Assembly (NCBI GenBank): GCA_036397635.1
Contig: DASWIP010000064.1
Span: 1-58,436, forward strand
Length of the DNA: 58,436 nucleotides
Reading direction: 5' to 3'
Source of the DNA: DASWIP01 sp036397635
Lineage (GTDB): Bacteria; Actinomycetota; AC-67
Shown here: piece by piece, positions 16,995 to 24,713 of the stretch
How positions within the stretch are numbered: position 1 is the first letter of the stretch
Layout of the letters: the number at the start of each line of letters is the position of its first letter
Notes under the pieces: generated by a model
What the model was told of the DNA's origin: nothing
Database searches by the model: none
What the model saw: the letters and a program-made list of their open reading frames with translations, nothing else
Program-made: the position numbers and the translations under genes

Positions 16995-17174
16995 CTACGC
17001 CTTGCCGACGAAACGCCGGAGGAGCGCAAGGAGGCCGCGCGGTTCCACCAGTCGGGCCACCACCACCAGGGACAACACGCCGACCGCGGCTGTCATCAGC
17101 AGCAGGAGGCCCACGAACGACCACTCGAGCACGTTCGGCGGGGGCAGCTCCTGCGCCAGCAGTGGTACCAGCAT
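16995..17174 (-). CDS. Small single-pass membrane protein, 59 aa
   Basis: ATG at 17174 reads MLVPLLAQELPPPNVLEWSF, then a hydrophobic stretch (VGLLLLMTAAVGVLSLVVVARL) and a basic tail (LLRRFVGKA), ending at TAG 16995-16997. GGAGG lies about 9 bp upstream of the start. The layout of short polar N-terminus, one membrane helix and basic C-terminus is that of a small membrane protein. It sits in the minus-strand series between thioredoxin and acyl-CoA dehydrogenase, only 6 bp from the latter. No family recognised. Confidence 0.7.
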   Translation of the reverse strand: MLVPLLAQELPPPNVLEWSFVGLLLLMTAAVGVLSLVVVARLVEPRGLLALLRRFVGKA

Positions 17175-17188
17175 CGGGTTCGCCTCCG

Positions 17189-17250
17189 TTGGAAGACTAT
17201 GACGTCGGCTGGAAAGACCACGACGTCGGTTGGAAGACCACGACGGGCCT
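17189..17250. repeat. About 20-bp tandem repeat, three degenerate copies
   Basis: Three imperfect units of the form TTGGAAGACCACGACGTCGG lie end to end between the thioredoxin stop (17259) and the small membrane-protein start (17174). Each contains a GACGTC palindrome or a near-match. It could be a regulatory element or a neutral tandem duplication. Confidence 0.7.
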
Positions 17251-17258
17251 GGAGGGTA

Positions 17259-17738
17259 TCAGGAGCGAGCGGCGCGCTGCTCGCTCTTGACGAGGGGGTC
17301 CTCGTGCTCGGGATGCGGTCGTCCGGCCCAATCCGGCCCGAGCAGCGCCTGCATGATCGCCTGCTCGCTCGGCACGCCCGACGCGCGCCAGATGATCCGC
17401 AGGTCCTGGTCTGCGACGAACACCGTCGGCACCCGACGAACCTCGTAGCGGTCGGCGAGATCCAGGCGCGCACCCGCATCGATCGATACCACGTGCACGT
17501 CGGGAACTGCCGCTGCGATCTTCTCGATGCGGTTGCCGACCGTGACACAGGGCGCGCAGTGCTCGCCGAAGAACTCGACCAGGACCGCGCCGGGCCGCTC
17601 GCGACGTTGCAGGCCGAGATCGGCACGGTCGAAAACGCCGTTCGCCTCGGTGAAACGGCCCTCGCGCCGCTGCCACCACCACGTGAACACCGCGGTCGCG
17701 ACCACGAAGGCCATCACGATCAACGAACGGGTGATCAT
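17259..17738 (-). CDS. Membrane-anchored thioredoxin-like protein
   Basis: A 159-residue protein. The N-terminal helix (MITRSLIVMAFVVATAVFTWWW) is a membrane anchor or uncleaved signal. The thioredoxin domain has VLVEFFGEHCAPCVTV, with Cys-Ala-Pro-Cys as the active site, and VRRVPTVFVADQ, holding the cis-proline. It probably acts outside the membrane as a disulfide reductase/isomerase. Its ATG overlaps the stop of the upstream DUF4395 gene (ATGA). DUF4395-thioredoxin pairs recur in actinobacteria. Confidence 0.9.
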   Translation of the reverse strand: MITRSLIVMAFVVATAVFTWWWQRREGRFTEANGVFDRADLGLQRRERPGAVLVEFFGEHCAPCVTVGNRIEKIAAAVPDVHVVSIDAGARLDLADRYEVRRVPTVFVADQDLRIIWRASGVPSEQAIMQALLGPDWAGRPHPEHEDPLVKSEQRAARS

Positions 17739-18187
17739 GCCTGCCTCGCGGCGGCGAGCTTCTTGCCGTACAAGTACATCTCGCAGCCGACACAGATGCC
17801 GGTGACCCCGAGCAGCGCCTGCAACCCGGCGACGATCAACGTCAAGGTCCAGCCCAGACCGGCGGACCCGAAGACATAGAACCCGAGCGTAGCCAAGCCG
17901 AGGAACACGAACCCGAGCAGCTGCGCGAACCGCGGCGGCATCTCCTCTTCGGGCTCGACCGGGATGGTCAGCTTGAACGCGCGCTTCACCGACCGGTAGA
18001 GCAACCCGAGCACAGAGAAGCGCAGACCGAAGAACGAGCTGATCCCGAGGATCACGGCGATGATCGGCGCCAGCAAGCGCACGTCGAACACGAATCCGAT
18101 CAGCAGCACCGCCGCCGAGATCGTCGCGCCCCAGCGATGTCCGTTGCGATCGATCATGCGCGGCTGCGCGCTCACGACGTCCGCCAT
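17735..18187 (-). CDS. DUF4395 membrane protein
   Basis: A 150-residue integral membrane protein with about four hydrophobic helices. The family signature is RMIDRNGHRWGATISAAVLLIGFVFDV near the N-terminus and ALLGVTGICVGCEMYLYGKKL at the C-terminus, which contains a Cys-x-x-Cys pair. The CVGCE motif beside a thioredoxin suggests transmembrane thiol or electron transfer (inference). It overlaps both neighbours and is co-transcribed with the regulator upstream. Confidence 0.85.
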   Translation of the reverse strand: MADVVSAQPRMIDRNGHRWGATISAAVLLIGFVFDVRLLAPIIAVILGISSFFGLRFSVLGLLYRSVKRAFKLTIPVEPEEEMPPRFAQLLGFVFLGLATLGFYVFGSAGLGWTLTLIVAGLQALLGVTGICVGCEMYLYGKKLAAARQA

Positions 18188-18855
18188 CTGATGACCTCCC
18201 TGCAGGTGGGGTCGCCCCACGCGATCGAGGTCACGACCTCGACCCAGGCATCGGCGCCCATCGCCCGCATCATCCCTTCCTTCAACGCCCGGTCCAGCGA
18301 GCACGCCAGCTCCGGATGCGAGACGGCGATGCCCTTGAACGGACAATCGAGATCCTCGAGCTCGATCCAATCCTCGCCACGGTCGAGCACACGCGTGCCG
18401 CCGGAGACGCCGGCGAGCGCGCGCAACAGCACACCGATCTGCTCGTCTATGTCCATGGTCCCATCGCTCGGCTGCACGCGTCGCACGATGCGCTCGCCCG
18501 TCCGCTCGGCGATGGTCTTGGCCGTTCCGGGCGCCGGCGCCGCGGCCTCGATCAGGGTCGCGAGCATCTCGCTGACGACCGTCGCTCCTTCCTCGACGTG
18601 GGTAGGCGCGGCCTCGTAGACCTTCGCGGGGCGACCTCCGCCCGGATTGCGCCGCCACGACACCGTCGCCAGGCGCGCGGAGACCAGCACGTCCAGATGG
18701 CCGCGCGCCACGTTTGCATGCACGCCGACCGCATCGGCTGCCTCCTTGACCGAGCTGGGGCCGGAGACGCGCAGCACGTCCAGGATCTGGGCGCGTGTCG
18801 GCGCCGCGAGGGCGCGCGCGACGGTCGCGTCGGGTGCGATAGATGCTTCTGCCAC
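18172..18855 (-). CDS. ArsR/SufR-like winged-helix regulator with Cys-rich C-terminal domain
   Basis: A 227-residue regulator starting at GTG. Residues 10-85 are a winged HTH (ARALAAPTRAQILDVLRVSG, VKEAADAVGVHANVARGHLDVLVSARL). The C-terminal domain has Cys in DCPFKGIAV, LACSLDRAL and PTCREVIRW, spaced like the iron-sulfur ligands of SufR-type repressors. It may therefore sense redox or Fe-S status. It heads the operon regulator-DUF4395-thioredoxin and overlaps DUF4395 by 16 bp. A palindrome at 18881-18904 is the likely binding site. Confidence 0.85.
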   Translation of the reverse strand: MAEASIAPDATVARALAAPTRAQILDVLRVSGPSSVKEAADAVGVHANVARGHLDVLVSARLATVSWRRNPGGGRPAKVYEAAPTHVEEGATVVSEMLATLIEAAAPAPGTAKTIAERTGERIVRRVQPSDGTMDIDEQIGVLLRALAGVSGGTRVLDRGEDWIELEDLDCPFKGIAVSHPELACSLDRALKEGMMRAMGADAWVEVVTSIAWGDPTCREVIRWRTS

Positions 18856-18880
18856 AGCTATATCCCCAGGTCAGACGAGG

Positions 18881-18904
18881 TTTATACGGTTGCTACCTTA
18901 TAAA
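18881..18904. promoter_or_regulatory. AT-rich operator palindrome upstream of the SufR-like gene
   Basis: TTTATAnGGT and ACCnTATAAA arms flank a TGCT centre, giving an imperfect 24-bp palindrome 25 bp upstream of the regulator's GTG. It is strikingly AT-rich for this genome and probably coincides with the promoter. Autoregulation by the winged-helix protein is the simple reading. Confidence 0.72.
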
Positions 18905-18939
18905 ACGCCGGAGGCCGGGTCAAACCTTCCTTCGCGCCG

Positions 18940-19677
18940 CTATTCCGGCGGTTCGTCCTGGGGGATCGGGAACTCGAAGTTCTCGAGCAGCGCGGCGAAC
19001 GCGACGGTCCCCTCGGCCGTCTGCAGGATCGTCACCCGGAAGCCGCCGGGCAGCCGGGGGATCGCGACGGTGATGGTGGACCGGCGCCGGGCCGCGTCCC
19101 GGAACGCCGCCGGCGGGGGATCGCCGTCGACCGTGAGCTGCTCGGGAGTGAACCGAAGCTGTTGCTTGGCCTCGAGCAGCTCGACCTTCCCCTGCGCGAC
19201 GATGCGCCGCTGTGCGCCCCCGAAGTTCCCGGTGGTCCGCACGGTCGCGCGCCTGTTGTCGTGGAACTCGATGGTCGCCCGCTCGCCCTGCTCCTCAAGG
19301 AACGCGCTCACCGCCGCGTCGGTAGCCTCGCCTCGAACCTCGGCCCGGCCGATCGAGACCTCGAGCTCGGCGCTGCGCAGCAAACCACCCTGCGCCTTGA
19401 TGTCGCGCATCCGCACGACCACCTCGCGGAACCGCAAGCCCTCGATGTCGACGTTGCCGGCCCGGAAGGACATACCGGGCAGCGCCCCGCTGAACACGCG
19501 CACCAGCATCGGGAACCCCTCCAGCTCCACGATGGGTTCCTCGTTCAGGTCGAAGGAGGTCTGAGCGGCCTGGGCGATGCGGTCTTCGGCGATCCCCTGG
19601 ATCAGGGCGTTGCCACCGAAGAACAGCAGCGCCAGGACGAGCACCGGGATGAGAAGACGCCTCAGCAGGAATCGCAT
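18940..19677 (-). CDS. DUF2993 (LmeA-like) envelope protein
   Basis: A 245-residue protein starting MRFLLRRLLIPVLVLALLFFGGNAL, a signal or anchor helix. The body has the DUF2993 pattern: AEDRIAQAAQTSFDLNEEPIVELEGFPMLVRVFSGALPGMSFRAGNV near the N-terminus and LTVDGDPPPAAFRD in the middle. Mycobacterial LmeA of this family binds phosphoinositides and is required for lipomannan elongation. An equivalent lipid-binding role in the periplasm is plausible. It lies 13 bp downstream of the CdsA-like gene, minus strand. Confidence 0.85.
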   Translation of the reverse strand: MRFLLRRLLIPVLVLALLFFGGNALIQGIAEDRIAQAAQTSFDLNEEPIVELEGFPMLVRVFSGALPGMSFRAGNVDIEGLRFREVVVRMRDIKAQGGLLRSAELEVSIGRAEVRGEATDAAVSAFLEEQGERATIEFHDNRRATVRTTGNFGGAQRRIVAQGKVELLEAKQQLRFTPEQLTVDGDPPPAAFRDAARRRSTITVAIPRLPGGFRVTILQTAEGTVAFAALLENFEFPIPQDEPPE

Positions 19678-19690
19678 GGATCGTCGAAGC

Positions 19691-20488
19691 CTAACGTTCC
19701 AGCAATCGGAACGCGTAGAAGAACACCGGCGCCGAGAACAGCAGGCCATCGATCCGCCGGAAGACCGTCGCGCGCGCGATCGCCTGCGAAGCCTCGGCCC
19801 GCAGATCACGTTCGAGCATCGCGCGCGACAGATCGCCGAGCGGCGCGGCGGCCGACACCAGCACGCCGAGCACCAGCACGGTGCCCATCGAGAAGGTTTC
19901 GCTGAACGCGACGCCCACTGCCACCGCGGCGATCATCGTGGCGACCACGCCGGCGGCCAGACCCTCCCAGGTGCGACTGGGTCGCACGGTGGGGGCCAGC
20001 GCGCGTTTCCCGCGCCGCGGATCGACCAGGCCCGAGACCACATCGTTGGCGACCGCCATCACGGTCAACGCGAGCACGGTCCTAAAGCCGTCCCGGCCGC
20101 TGCGGAGCGCAACCACGTACGCGGCCAGCATCCCGATCGCGACCACCGGCACGACCGTCAACGCGAGCCCGTCGGTCACATCGCTGCGGACCCGGCGCGC
20201 CAGGTAGGCCACGAACATCAGCACGACGACCCCCTCGATCACGATGGGGAAGAACAGCGTCGCGTCGTCTCCTTCCAGATGGGCCACGACGAGCAGCGAT
20301 AACGATCCCGCCAGCCCGACCATCGCCGCCGGTGTCACGCCGGTCGCACGCGACTGGCGGAACACCTCGCCGCTGGCGAGGACCGCGAGCCCGGCCATCA
20401 GCACCAGCAGCGGTATCCGTCCCCACGCCAGCGCCCCGATGCCCACGACGATCAGCACGACGTCGCCGAGGAGGCGGCGCGATGACAT
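19691..20488 (-). CDS. CdsA-like phosphatidate cytidylyltransferase, motif-divergent
   Basis: A 265-residue membrane protein with about eight hydrophobic helices. The CDP-diglyceride synthase signature is visible but altered: ANDVVSGLVDPRRGKRALAPTVRPSRTWEGLAAG (cf. the GR-GK-LAP-SP-KT-EG pattern) and, C-terminally, GDLSRAMLERDLRAEASQ...RRIDGLLFSAP, where the usual lysine-aspartate and glycine-histidine segment is degenerate. It may make CDP-diacylglycerol or a related activated lipid. Its start overlaps the stop of the upstream hydrolase gene. Confidence 0.75.
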   Translation of the reverse strand: MSSRRLLGDVVLIVVGIGALAWGRIPLLVLMAGLAVLASGEVFRQSRATGVTPAAMVGLAGSLSLLVVAHLEGDDATLFFPIVIEGVVVLMFVAYLARRVRSDVTDGLALTVVPVVAIGMLAAYVVALRSGRDGFRTVLALTVMAVANDVVSGLVDPRRGKRALAPTVRPSRTWEGLAAGVVATMIAAVAVGVAFSETFSMGTVLVLGVLVSAAAPLGDLSRAMLERDLRAEASQAIARATVFRRIDGLLFSAPVFFYAFRLLER

Positions 20489-21276
20489 CAGCGTGACCCG
20501 GCGGTGACGAGCATCTGATCGATATGGCCCGCGAGCCGGTCGGCGAAGGCGTCCGTGAAGCCGTCCTCCGCGTGGCCGAACCCGGGGAGGATCCAGAGCT
20601 GCTTGGGATCCCCCGCCGCGCGATGGAGTTCCTCGGCCGCGCGCGCCGGGAAGAAGTGATCGTTCTCGCCGTGCACGATCAGCAGGGGGATGGGTGCGAT
20701 CTTGCCGACCAGGTCCACCGGCGCCTCGGGCTGGTGCCAGGTCAGGTTGATGCGCGTGCCCATAAGCCCGCGCGCGAGCGTGCGCCCCACTCCCGAGGTG
20801 AACAGCCAGGTCGCGCGCCGGACGGCCTTGGTTCCCGTCGGGTCCCAGCGGGCCGGCGTCGAGATCGCGACAACGGCGTCGGGATCCTGGTAGATCGCGG
20901 CCTCACGCACGACGGCGATCCCGCCCAAGGAACCGCCGACCGTGACGACGCGCTCGAACCCATGCGCGCGCGCGTACTCGACCACCGCGTGGACGTCCAT
21001 CGCCTCGTCCTCGCCCCCCGTGCAGGCTCCGCCGGATTGGCCGTGGCCGCGCAGGTCGAAGGTCAGCACCGAGAACCGGCGTGCGAGCCCTTGCGACAGG
21101 ATCCGCCATCTCGGCTTGGTGCGATATCCCATGAAGCCGTGCACCACGATCACCGCCGTGTGCGGGTCCTCACCCAGGCGGGTCCCGGCGAGCCGGATGC
21201 CGTCCAAGGTGTCGCACCAGAAGTGCGAATGCTGGACCGAGAACGCGTTCGATGTACCGCGCGCGCGGTCGGTCAT
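20488..21276 (-). CDS. Alpha/beta hydrolase (lysophospholipase-like)
   Basis: A 262-residue hydrolase with VIVVHGFMGYRTKPRW (oxyanion region), VLTFDLRGHGQSGG, nucleophile VTVGGSLGGIAVV, acid VHGENDHFFP and His ILPGFGHAEDGF. It is upstream of and overlaps the CdsA-like gene, so a lipid-related substrate is possible from context, though not shown by sequence. ATG at 21276 is the first Met consistent with the family's length; the gene is divergent from the GlnR-like regulator. Confidence 0.88.
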   Translation of the reverse strand: MTDRARGTSNAFSVQHSHFWCDTLDGIRLAGTRLGEDPHTAVIVVHGFMGYRTKPRWRILSQGLARRFSVLTFDLRGHGQSGGACTGGEDEAMDVHAVVEYARAHGFERVVTVGGSLGGIAVVREAAIYQDPDAVVAISTPARWDPTGTKAVRRATWLFTSGVGRTLARGLMGTRINLTWHQPEAPVDLVGKIAPIPLLIVHGENDHFFPARAAEELHRAAGDPKQLWILPGFGHAEDGFTDAFADRLAGHIDQMLVTAGSR

Positions 21277-21358
21277 GCGGTTGATTCGCCAGCGCAGAGC
21301 AGGCTGGTGACCGCGCCAGCGGCGGTGTTGGCGGCGACGATGTGGCACGGGATCCTCC

Positions 21359-21387
21359 TTGAGGCCGGAACAGCCTTCTGCTACTTT
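21359..21387 (+). promoter_or_regulatory. Putative promoter of the glnR-glnA operon
   Basis: TTGAGG (21359-21364), a 17-bp spacer and TACTTT (21382-21387) form a plausible promoter. Transcription would begin near 21394, giving a leader of about 100 nt before the ATG at 21496. Confidence 0.45.
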
Positions 21388-21397
21388 CCCATCGGAC

Positions 21398-21450
21398 GCC
21401 GGTGCCACGCAACCGGCCGTGCCCCAGGCAAAGGTGCCGGCTGCCTGGGG
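21398..21450 (+). ncRNA. Structured leader upstream of the GlnR-like gene
   Basis: Two strong hairpins lie in the 5' leader. GCCGGT/ACCGGC (21398-21403 with 21412-21417) has an 8-nt loop. CCCCAGGCA/TGCCTGGGG (21422-21430 with 21442-21450) is a perfect 9-bp stem with an 11-nt loop. The ATG follows 46 nt later. It does not match riboswitch classes I can recall; it may be a cis-regulatory RNA or an attenuator. Confidence 0.5.
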
Positions 21451-21495
21451 CTTCTGCGTTCCAGCAACCGTGAACCGACCGAGGAGTGGCCGAGG

Positions 21496-22161
21496 ATGGC
21501 CGACGTGATGGTGGTCAGCGAGCGCCCTGAGGACCTCTGGAGCCTGGTCAACGGGCTCGAGGCCGGGGGGCATCGCGTCGCCGTCGTGTCCGGAACCGAG
21601 GCCGCAACCGGACATTCGGTCCCCGACGTCGCCCTCGTCGACGCGGTCAAGGACCTGGCGTGGGGACGGGACGCCTGCCGCAGCCTGCGGGCGCGAGGCT
21701 CGCGCCTGCCGATCCTGGCGATCGTCGCAGCCGAGGCCCTCGACGCGATCGGGCCCGACTGGGACGCGGACACCTTCATGCTCGACGGGGTCGGCGTCCC
21801 CGAGGCGCTCGCGCGCATCCGCCTCGCGCTCGGCTCGCAGGCGATCGAGTCCTCCGGCGCGCTGCGCGTCGGCGACCTGGTGATCGACGCCGAGACCTAC
21901 CAGGTTCGCGTGCGGGGACGGCTGCTCGACCTGACGTACAAGGAGTTCCAGCTGCTGACGTTCCTGGCACAGAAGCCGGGCCGGGTGTGGTCGCGTCAGC
22001 AACTGCTCCAAGAGGTCTGGGGCTATGATTTCTTCGGCGGCACACGCACCGTCGACGTGCACGTGCGGCGGCTGCGCGCGAAGCTCGGCGCCGAGCACGA
22101 GGCCATGATCGGCACCATCCGCAACGTCGGATACAAGCTCGAGGCACACCGCACACGATGA
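21496..22161 (+). CDS. GlnR-like orphan OmpR-family regulator
   Basis: A 221-residue protein with an N-terminal receiver-like domain and a C-terminal winged-helix (about residues 120-218: LDLTYKEFQLLTFLAQKPGRVWSRQQLLQEVWGYDFFGGTRTVDVHVRRLRAKLG). The receiver is atypical: the acidic pair is replaced (VMVVSERPED), and the conserved Lys is lost (FMLDGVG), though Asp49 remains in VALVDAV. Actinobacterial GlnR, the nitrogen regulator, has just such a non-phosphorylated receiver. The 4-bp ATGA overlap with glutamine synthetase supports the assignment. Confidence 0.82.
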   Translation: MADVMVVSERPEDLWSLVNGLEAGGHRVAVVSGTEAATGHSVPDVALVDAVKDLAWGRDACRSLRARGSRLPILAIVAAEALDAIGPDWDADTFMLDGVGVPEALARIRLALGSQAIESSGALRVGDLVIDAETYQVRVRGRLLDLTYKEFQLLTFLAQKPGRVWSRQQLLQEVWGYDFFGGTRTVDVHVRRLRAKLGAEHEAMIGTIRNVGYKLEAHRTR

Positions 22162-23474
22162 GCGACCAGGATTACGTCCTCCGCACGGTCGAGGAGCGGG
22201 ACATCCGTTTCATCCGGCTGTGGTTCACCGACGTGCTCGGCTTCCTGAAGTCGTTCGCGATCACGCCGGCCGAGCTCGAGGCCGCGTTCGAGGAAGGCAT
22301 GGGCTTCGACGGCTCGGCGATCGAGGGATTCGCGCGCGAGAAGGAAGCAGACATGGTCGCGCGCCCGGATCCCTCGACGTTCCAAGTCCTGCCGTGGCGA
22401 CCCGATCAGCAGGGCGTCGCGCGCATGTTCTGCGACATCCTCACGCCCGAGGGCTCCCCCTTCGCCGGAGATCCCCGCTTCGTGCTGCGGAAAACGCTGC
22501 AGCGCGCACAGGAGATGGGCTTCGAGTTCTACCTCGGACCCGAGCTCGAATACTTCTACTTCCGATCCTCCGAGGGCACCGAGGGGCTCGACCAAGGCGG
22601 CTACTTCGACCTGACGCCGCTGGACGTCGCCAGCGACTTGCGCAAGCGCACCGTCGCCTACCTCGAGCAGATGGGCATCAGCGTCGAGAGCGTGCACCAC
22701 GAGGTCGCGCCGTCGCAGCACGAGATCGTGCTTCGCGATGCCGACGCGCTCACGATGGCCGACAGCGTGATGACCGCGCGCCTCGCTGTGAAAGAGGTCG
22801 CGCAGGAAGCAGGTGTCTACGCGACGTTCATGCCCAAGCCGATCCAGGGCGCCTGGGGCTCGGGTATGCATACGCACATGGCGCTGTATGAGGGCGAGCG
22901 CAACGCGTTCGTCGATCCCGAAGAGCCGATGGGGATGTCCAAGGTCGCGCGCGCGTTCATCGCCGGAATCCTCCAGCACGCCCACGAGATCACGCCGGTG
23001 CTCAACCAGTGGGTGAACTCGTTCAAGCGGCTCGTGCCCGGTTACGAGGCGCCCGTGTACATCTGCTGGGCACGGCGGAACCGTTCCGCGTTGCTGCGCG
23101 TCCCGGGCGCGGGGCAGGGCAGGGACATCCGCGTCGAGGTTCGCTCGCCGGATCCGGCGTGCAACCCCTACCTCGCGTTCGCCGCGTTGCTCGCCGCCGG
23201 CTTGAAGGGCATCGCCGACAACACCGACCTGCCGCCCGAGGCGACCGAGGACATCCACTCGATGACCGACGCCGAACGGCGCGCGCACGGCATCGCCTCG
23301 CTGCCGGAAGACCTCTACGAAGCGATCGCCGCGATGGAAGGGTCGGCGCTACTGCGCGAAACCTTCGGCGAGCAGCTCTTCGAACACTTCATCCGCAACA
23401 AGCGCGCGGAGTGGAAGGCATATAGGGCCTACGTCAGCCCTTGGGAGATCGAGCGCTCACTCCCGATCCTCTAA
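22158..23474 (+). CDS. glnA: Glutamine synthetase, type I
   Basis: A 438-residue GS-I enzyme that makes glutamine from glutamate, ammonia and ATP. Motifs are FDGSAIEGFAREKEADM, YLGPELEYFYF, VHHEVAPSQHEIVL (metal site), KPIQGAWGSGMHTHMAL (ATP region, KPxxGxxGxGxHxH-like), NSFKRLVPGYEAPVYICWARRNRSALLRVP and VEVRSPDPACNPYLAFAALLAAG. No adenylylation tyrosine loop (NLYDLPPEE) is present: the segment reads NTDLPPEATED. This places it with the GSI-alpha-like or accessory enzymes. It is coupled to the GlnR-like gene. Confidence 0.93.
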   Translation: MSDQDYVLRTVEERDIRFIRLWFTDVLGFLKSFAITPAELEAAFEEGMGFDGSAIEGFAREKEADMVARPDPSTFQVLPWRPDQQGVARMFCDILTPEGSPFAGDPRFVLRKTLQRAQEMGFEFYLGPELEYFYFRSSEGTEGLDQGGYFDLTPLDVASDLRKRTVAYLEQMGISVESVHHEVAPSQHEIVLRDADALTMADSVMTARLAVKEVAQEAGVYATFMPKPIQGAWGSGMHTHMALYEGERNAFVDPEEPMGMSKVARAFIAGILQHAHEITPVLNQWVNSFKRLVPGYEAPVYICWARRNRSALLRVPGAGQGRDIRVEVRSPDPACNPYLAFAALLAAGLKGIADNTDLPPEATEDIHSMTDAERRAHGIASLPEDLYEAIAAMEGSALLRETFGEQLFEHFIRNKRAEWKAYRAYVSPWEIERSLPIL

Positions 23475-23517
23475 GGGGCCCAACACAAGATGTATCGGGA
23501 GCTTCTAGGATGAGAAC

Positions 23518-23937
23518 ATGAAAAAGTCGGGCGCGAGCCAAAGCCAGTCGGCATCAGAGCTCATCTCGAAAAGGATCGCCGAACTCGGGGATTGGCGCGG
23601 GGAAACCCTCAGCAGGATGCGCAAGCTCATCAAGGAAGCAGACCCGGACGTCGTCGAGGAGTGGAAGTGGATGGGCACTCCGATCTGGGCGCACGACGGC
23701 ATCATCTGCACCGGCGAATCCTACAAGAATGTCGTGAAGCTTACGTTCCTCAAGGGCGCGTCTCTGAAGGATCCGGCTCGTCTCTTCAACTCGAGTCTCG
23801 ACGGAAACGCACGCCGCGCGATCGACATCCACGAAGGAGAAGAGGTAGACGCGTCCGCCTTCAAGACGCTCGTTCGCCACGCGGTCGCCCTCAACAGTTC
23901 CGGCAAGTCGAAACCTTTGAAGAAAGCGAAGTCCTAA
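23518..23937 (+). CDS. DUF1801 protein
   Basis: A 139-residue protein with ELISKRIAELGDWRGETLSRMRKLIKEADPDVVEEWKWMGTPIWAHDGIICTGESYKNVVKLTFLKGASLKDP, typical of the DUF1801/YdhG fold. GNARRAIDIHEGEEVDASAFKTLVRHAV is the family's C-terminal pattern. Function is not established for the family; the fold is related to iron-chaperone frataxin-like and YdeI proteins. The tail is Lys-rich. The gene stands alone. Confidence 0.85.
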   Translation: MKKSGASQSQSASELISKRIAELGDWRGETLSRMRKLIKEADPDVVEEWKWMGTPIWAHDGIICTGESYKNVVKLTFLKGASLKDPARLFNSSLDGNARRAIDIHEGEEVDASAFKTLVRHAVALNSSGKSKPLKKAKS

Positions 23938-23954
23938 GGGATTCCGCCGCAGGC

Positions 23955-24386
23955 CTATCTTTCGAGTAGCGCGCCGATCTCGGGGCCATCCGGTCGCCAG
24001 ATCCGCAAGCCTTCGAACGCGTCGAAGTCTCGATCCGCCGTCACCAGCGCTTCGGCTGCGCTTCGATGGGCGGCGGCCGCGAGCACGGCATCGAAGGAGT
24101 CGAGGGACCGATGCCGCCGGAACCGCTCCATGCCCTCGACAACCGCCCCGGCATCCACGCTGAGCAGGGGCGACAGCAGGTGGGCGTATTCGATCGCGAG
24201 CGTCGCGGCATCATCGCGCGAGCGCGTCCTCGATCGGACGTGGGCGAACTCTTGGATAACCTCGACGGTGGTCGTCGCCATGACACGGCGCGCACCGATC
24301 GCCTCGATCAACCCGGCACACGGCTCGGCGAGGGGATGACTCGCGCCCACCGCATACAGCAGCACCTCGGTATCGAGAACGATCAC
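23955..24386 (-). CDS. vapC: VapC-family PIN-domain toxin
   Basis: A 143-residue PIN protein starting at GTG: MIVLDTEVLLYAVGASHPL with the first catalytic Asp, then VEVIQEFAHVRSR with the Glu, and SLDSFDAVLAAAAHRSAAEALVTADRDFDAF with the Asp pair. PIN toxins are Mg-dependent RNases. Its start overlaps the antitoxin stop as GTGA, giving strict coupling. Length fits the family (about 130-145). Confidence 0.9.
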   Translation of the reverse strand: MIVLDTEVLLYAVGASHPLAEPCAGLIEAIGARRVMATTTVEVIQEFAHVRSRTRSRDDAATLAIEYAHLLSPLLSVDAGAVVEGMERFRRHRSLDSFDAVLAAAAHRSAAEALVTADRDFDAFEGLRIWRPDGPEIGALLER

Positions 24387-24628
24387 GCCCGTCGGCCTCG
24401 CGACGCGCGCATCTCGTTCTTCAGCTTCTCGGGATCCGGCAGCGCAACCTTCTCGGCCCCCAGGATCCTGCGGGCCGCTTCGACGCGTCGACCGTCGTCG
24501 GCCCCGAAGAACTGGTCAACGGCCTGTCGCACGATGCTGGCTACCGAGACGCCGCGTCGCTTCGCATGCGCCGCGAGCTTCTGGTACCTGGCCTCATCGA
24601 GCAGGATCTGGAGCCTCCGTTCCAACAT
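24383..24628 (-). CDS. vapB: VapB-family antitoxin
   Basis: An 81-residue protein, MLERRLQILLDEARYQKLAAHAKRRGVSVASIVRQAVDQFFG, matching ribbon-helix-helix antitoxins of the CopG/VapB type. The C-terminal half (ADDGRRVEAARRILGAEKVALPDPEKLKNEMRASRGRRA) is the toxin-binding tail. An alternative start two codons upstream (24634) is possible. It is paired with vapC and overlaps it. Confidence 0.88.
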   Translation of the reverse strand: MLERRLQILLDEARYQKLAAHAKRRGVSVASIVRQAVDQFFGADDGRRVEAARRILGAEKVALPDPEKLKNEMRASRGRRA

Positions 24629-24713
24629 ACACATACAGTAGCATGAGTAGGTCCCGGGAACAGAGGGCGATGATGCCGCAGCCGGCGGTGGGAGTCCAGA
24701 ACCGGAGGAACGT

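Noticed and set aside
21359..21450. SAM-I or SAM-IV riboswitch upstream of glnR, because of CGCAACCGGC and AAGGTGCC words
   Set aside because: The conserved cores and overall folding of these classes are not present; the leader is left as an unclassified structured RNA.
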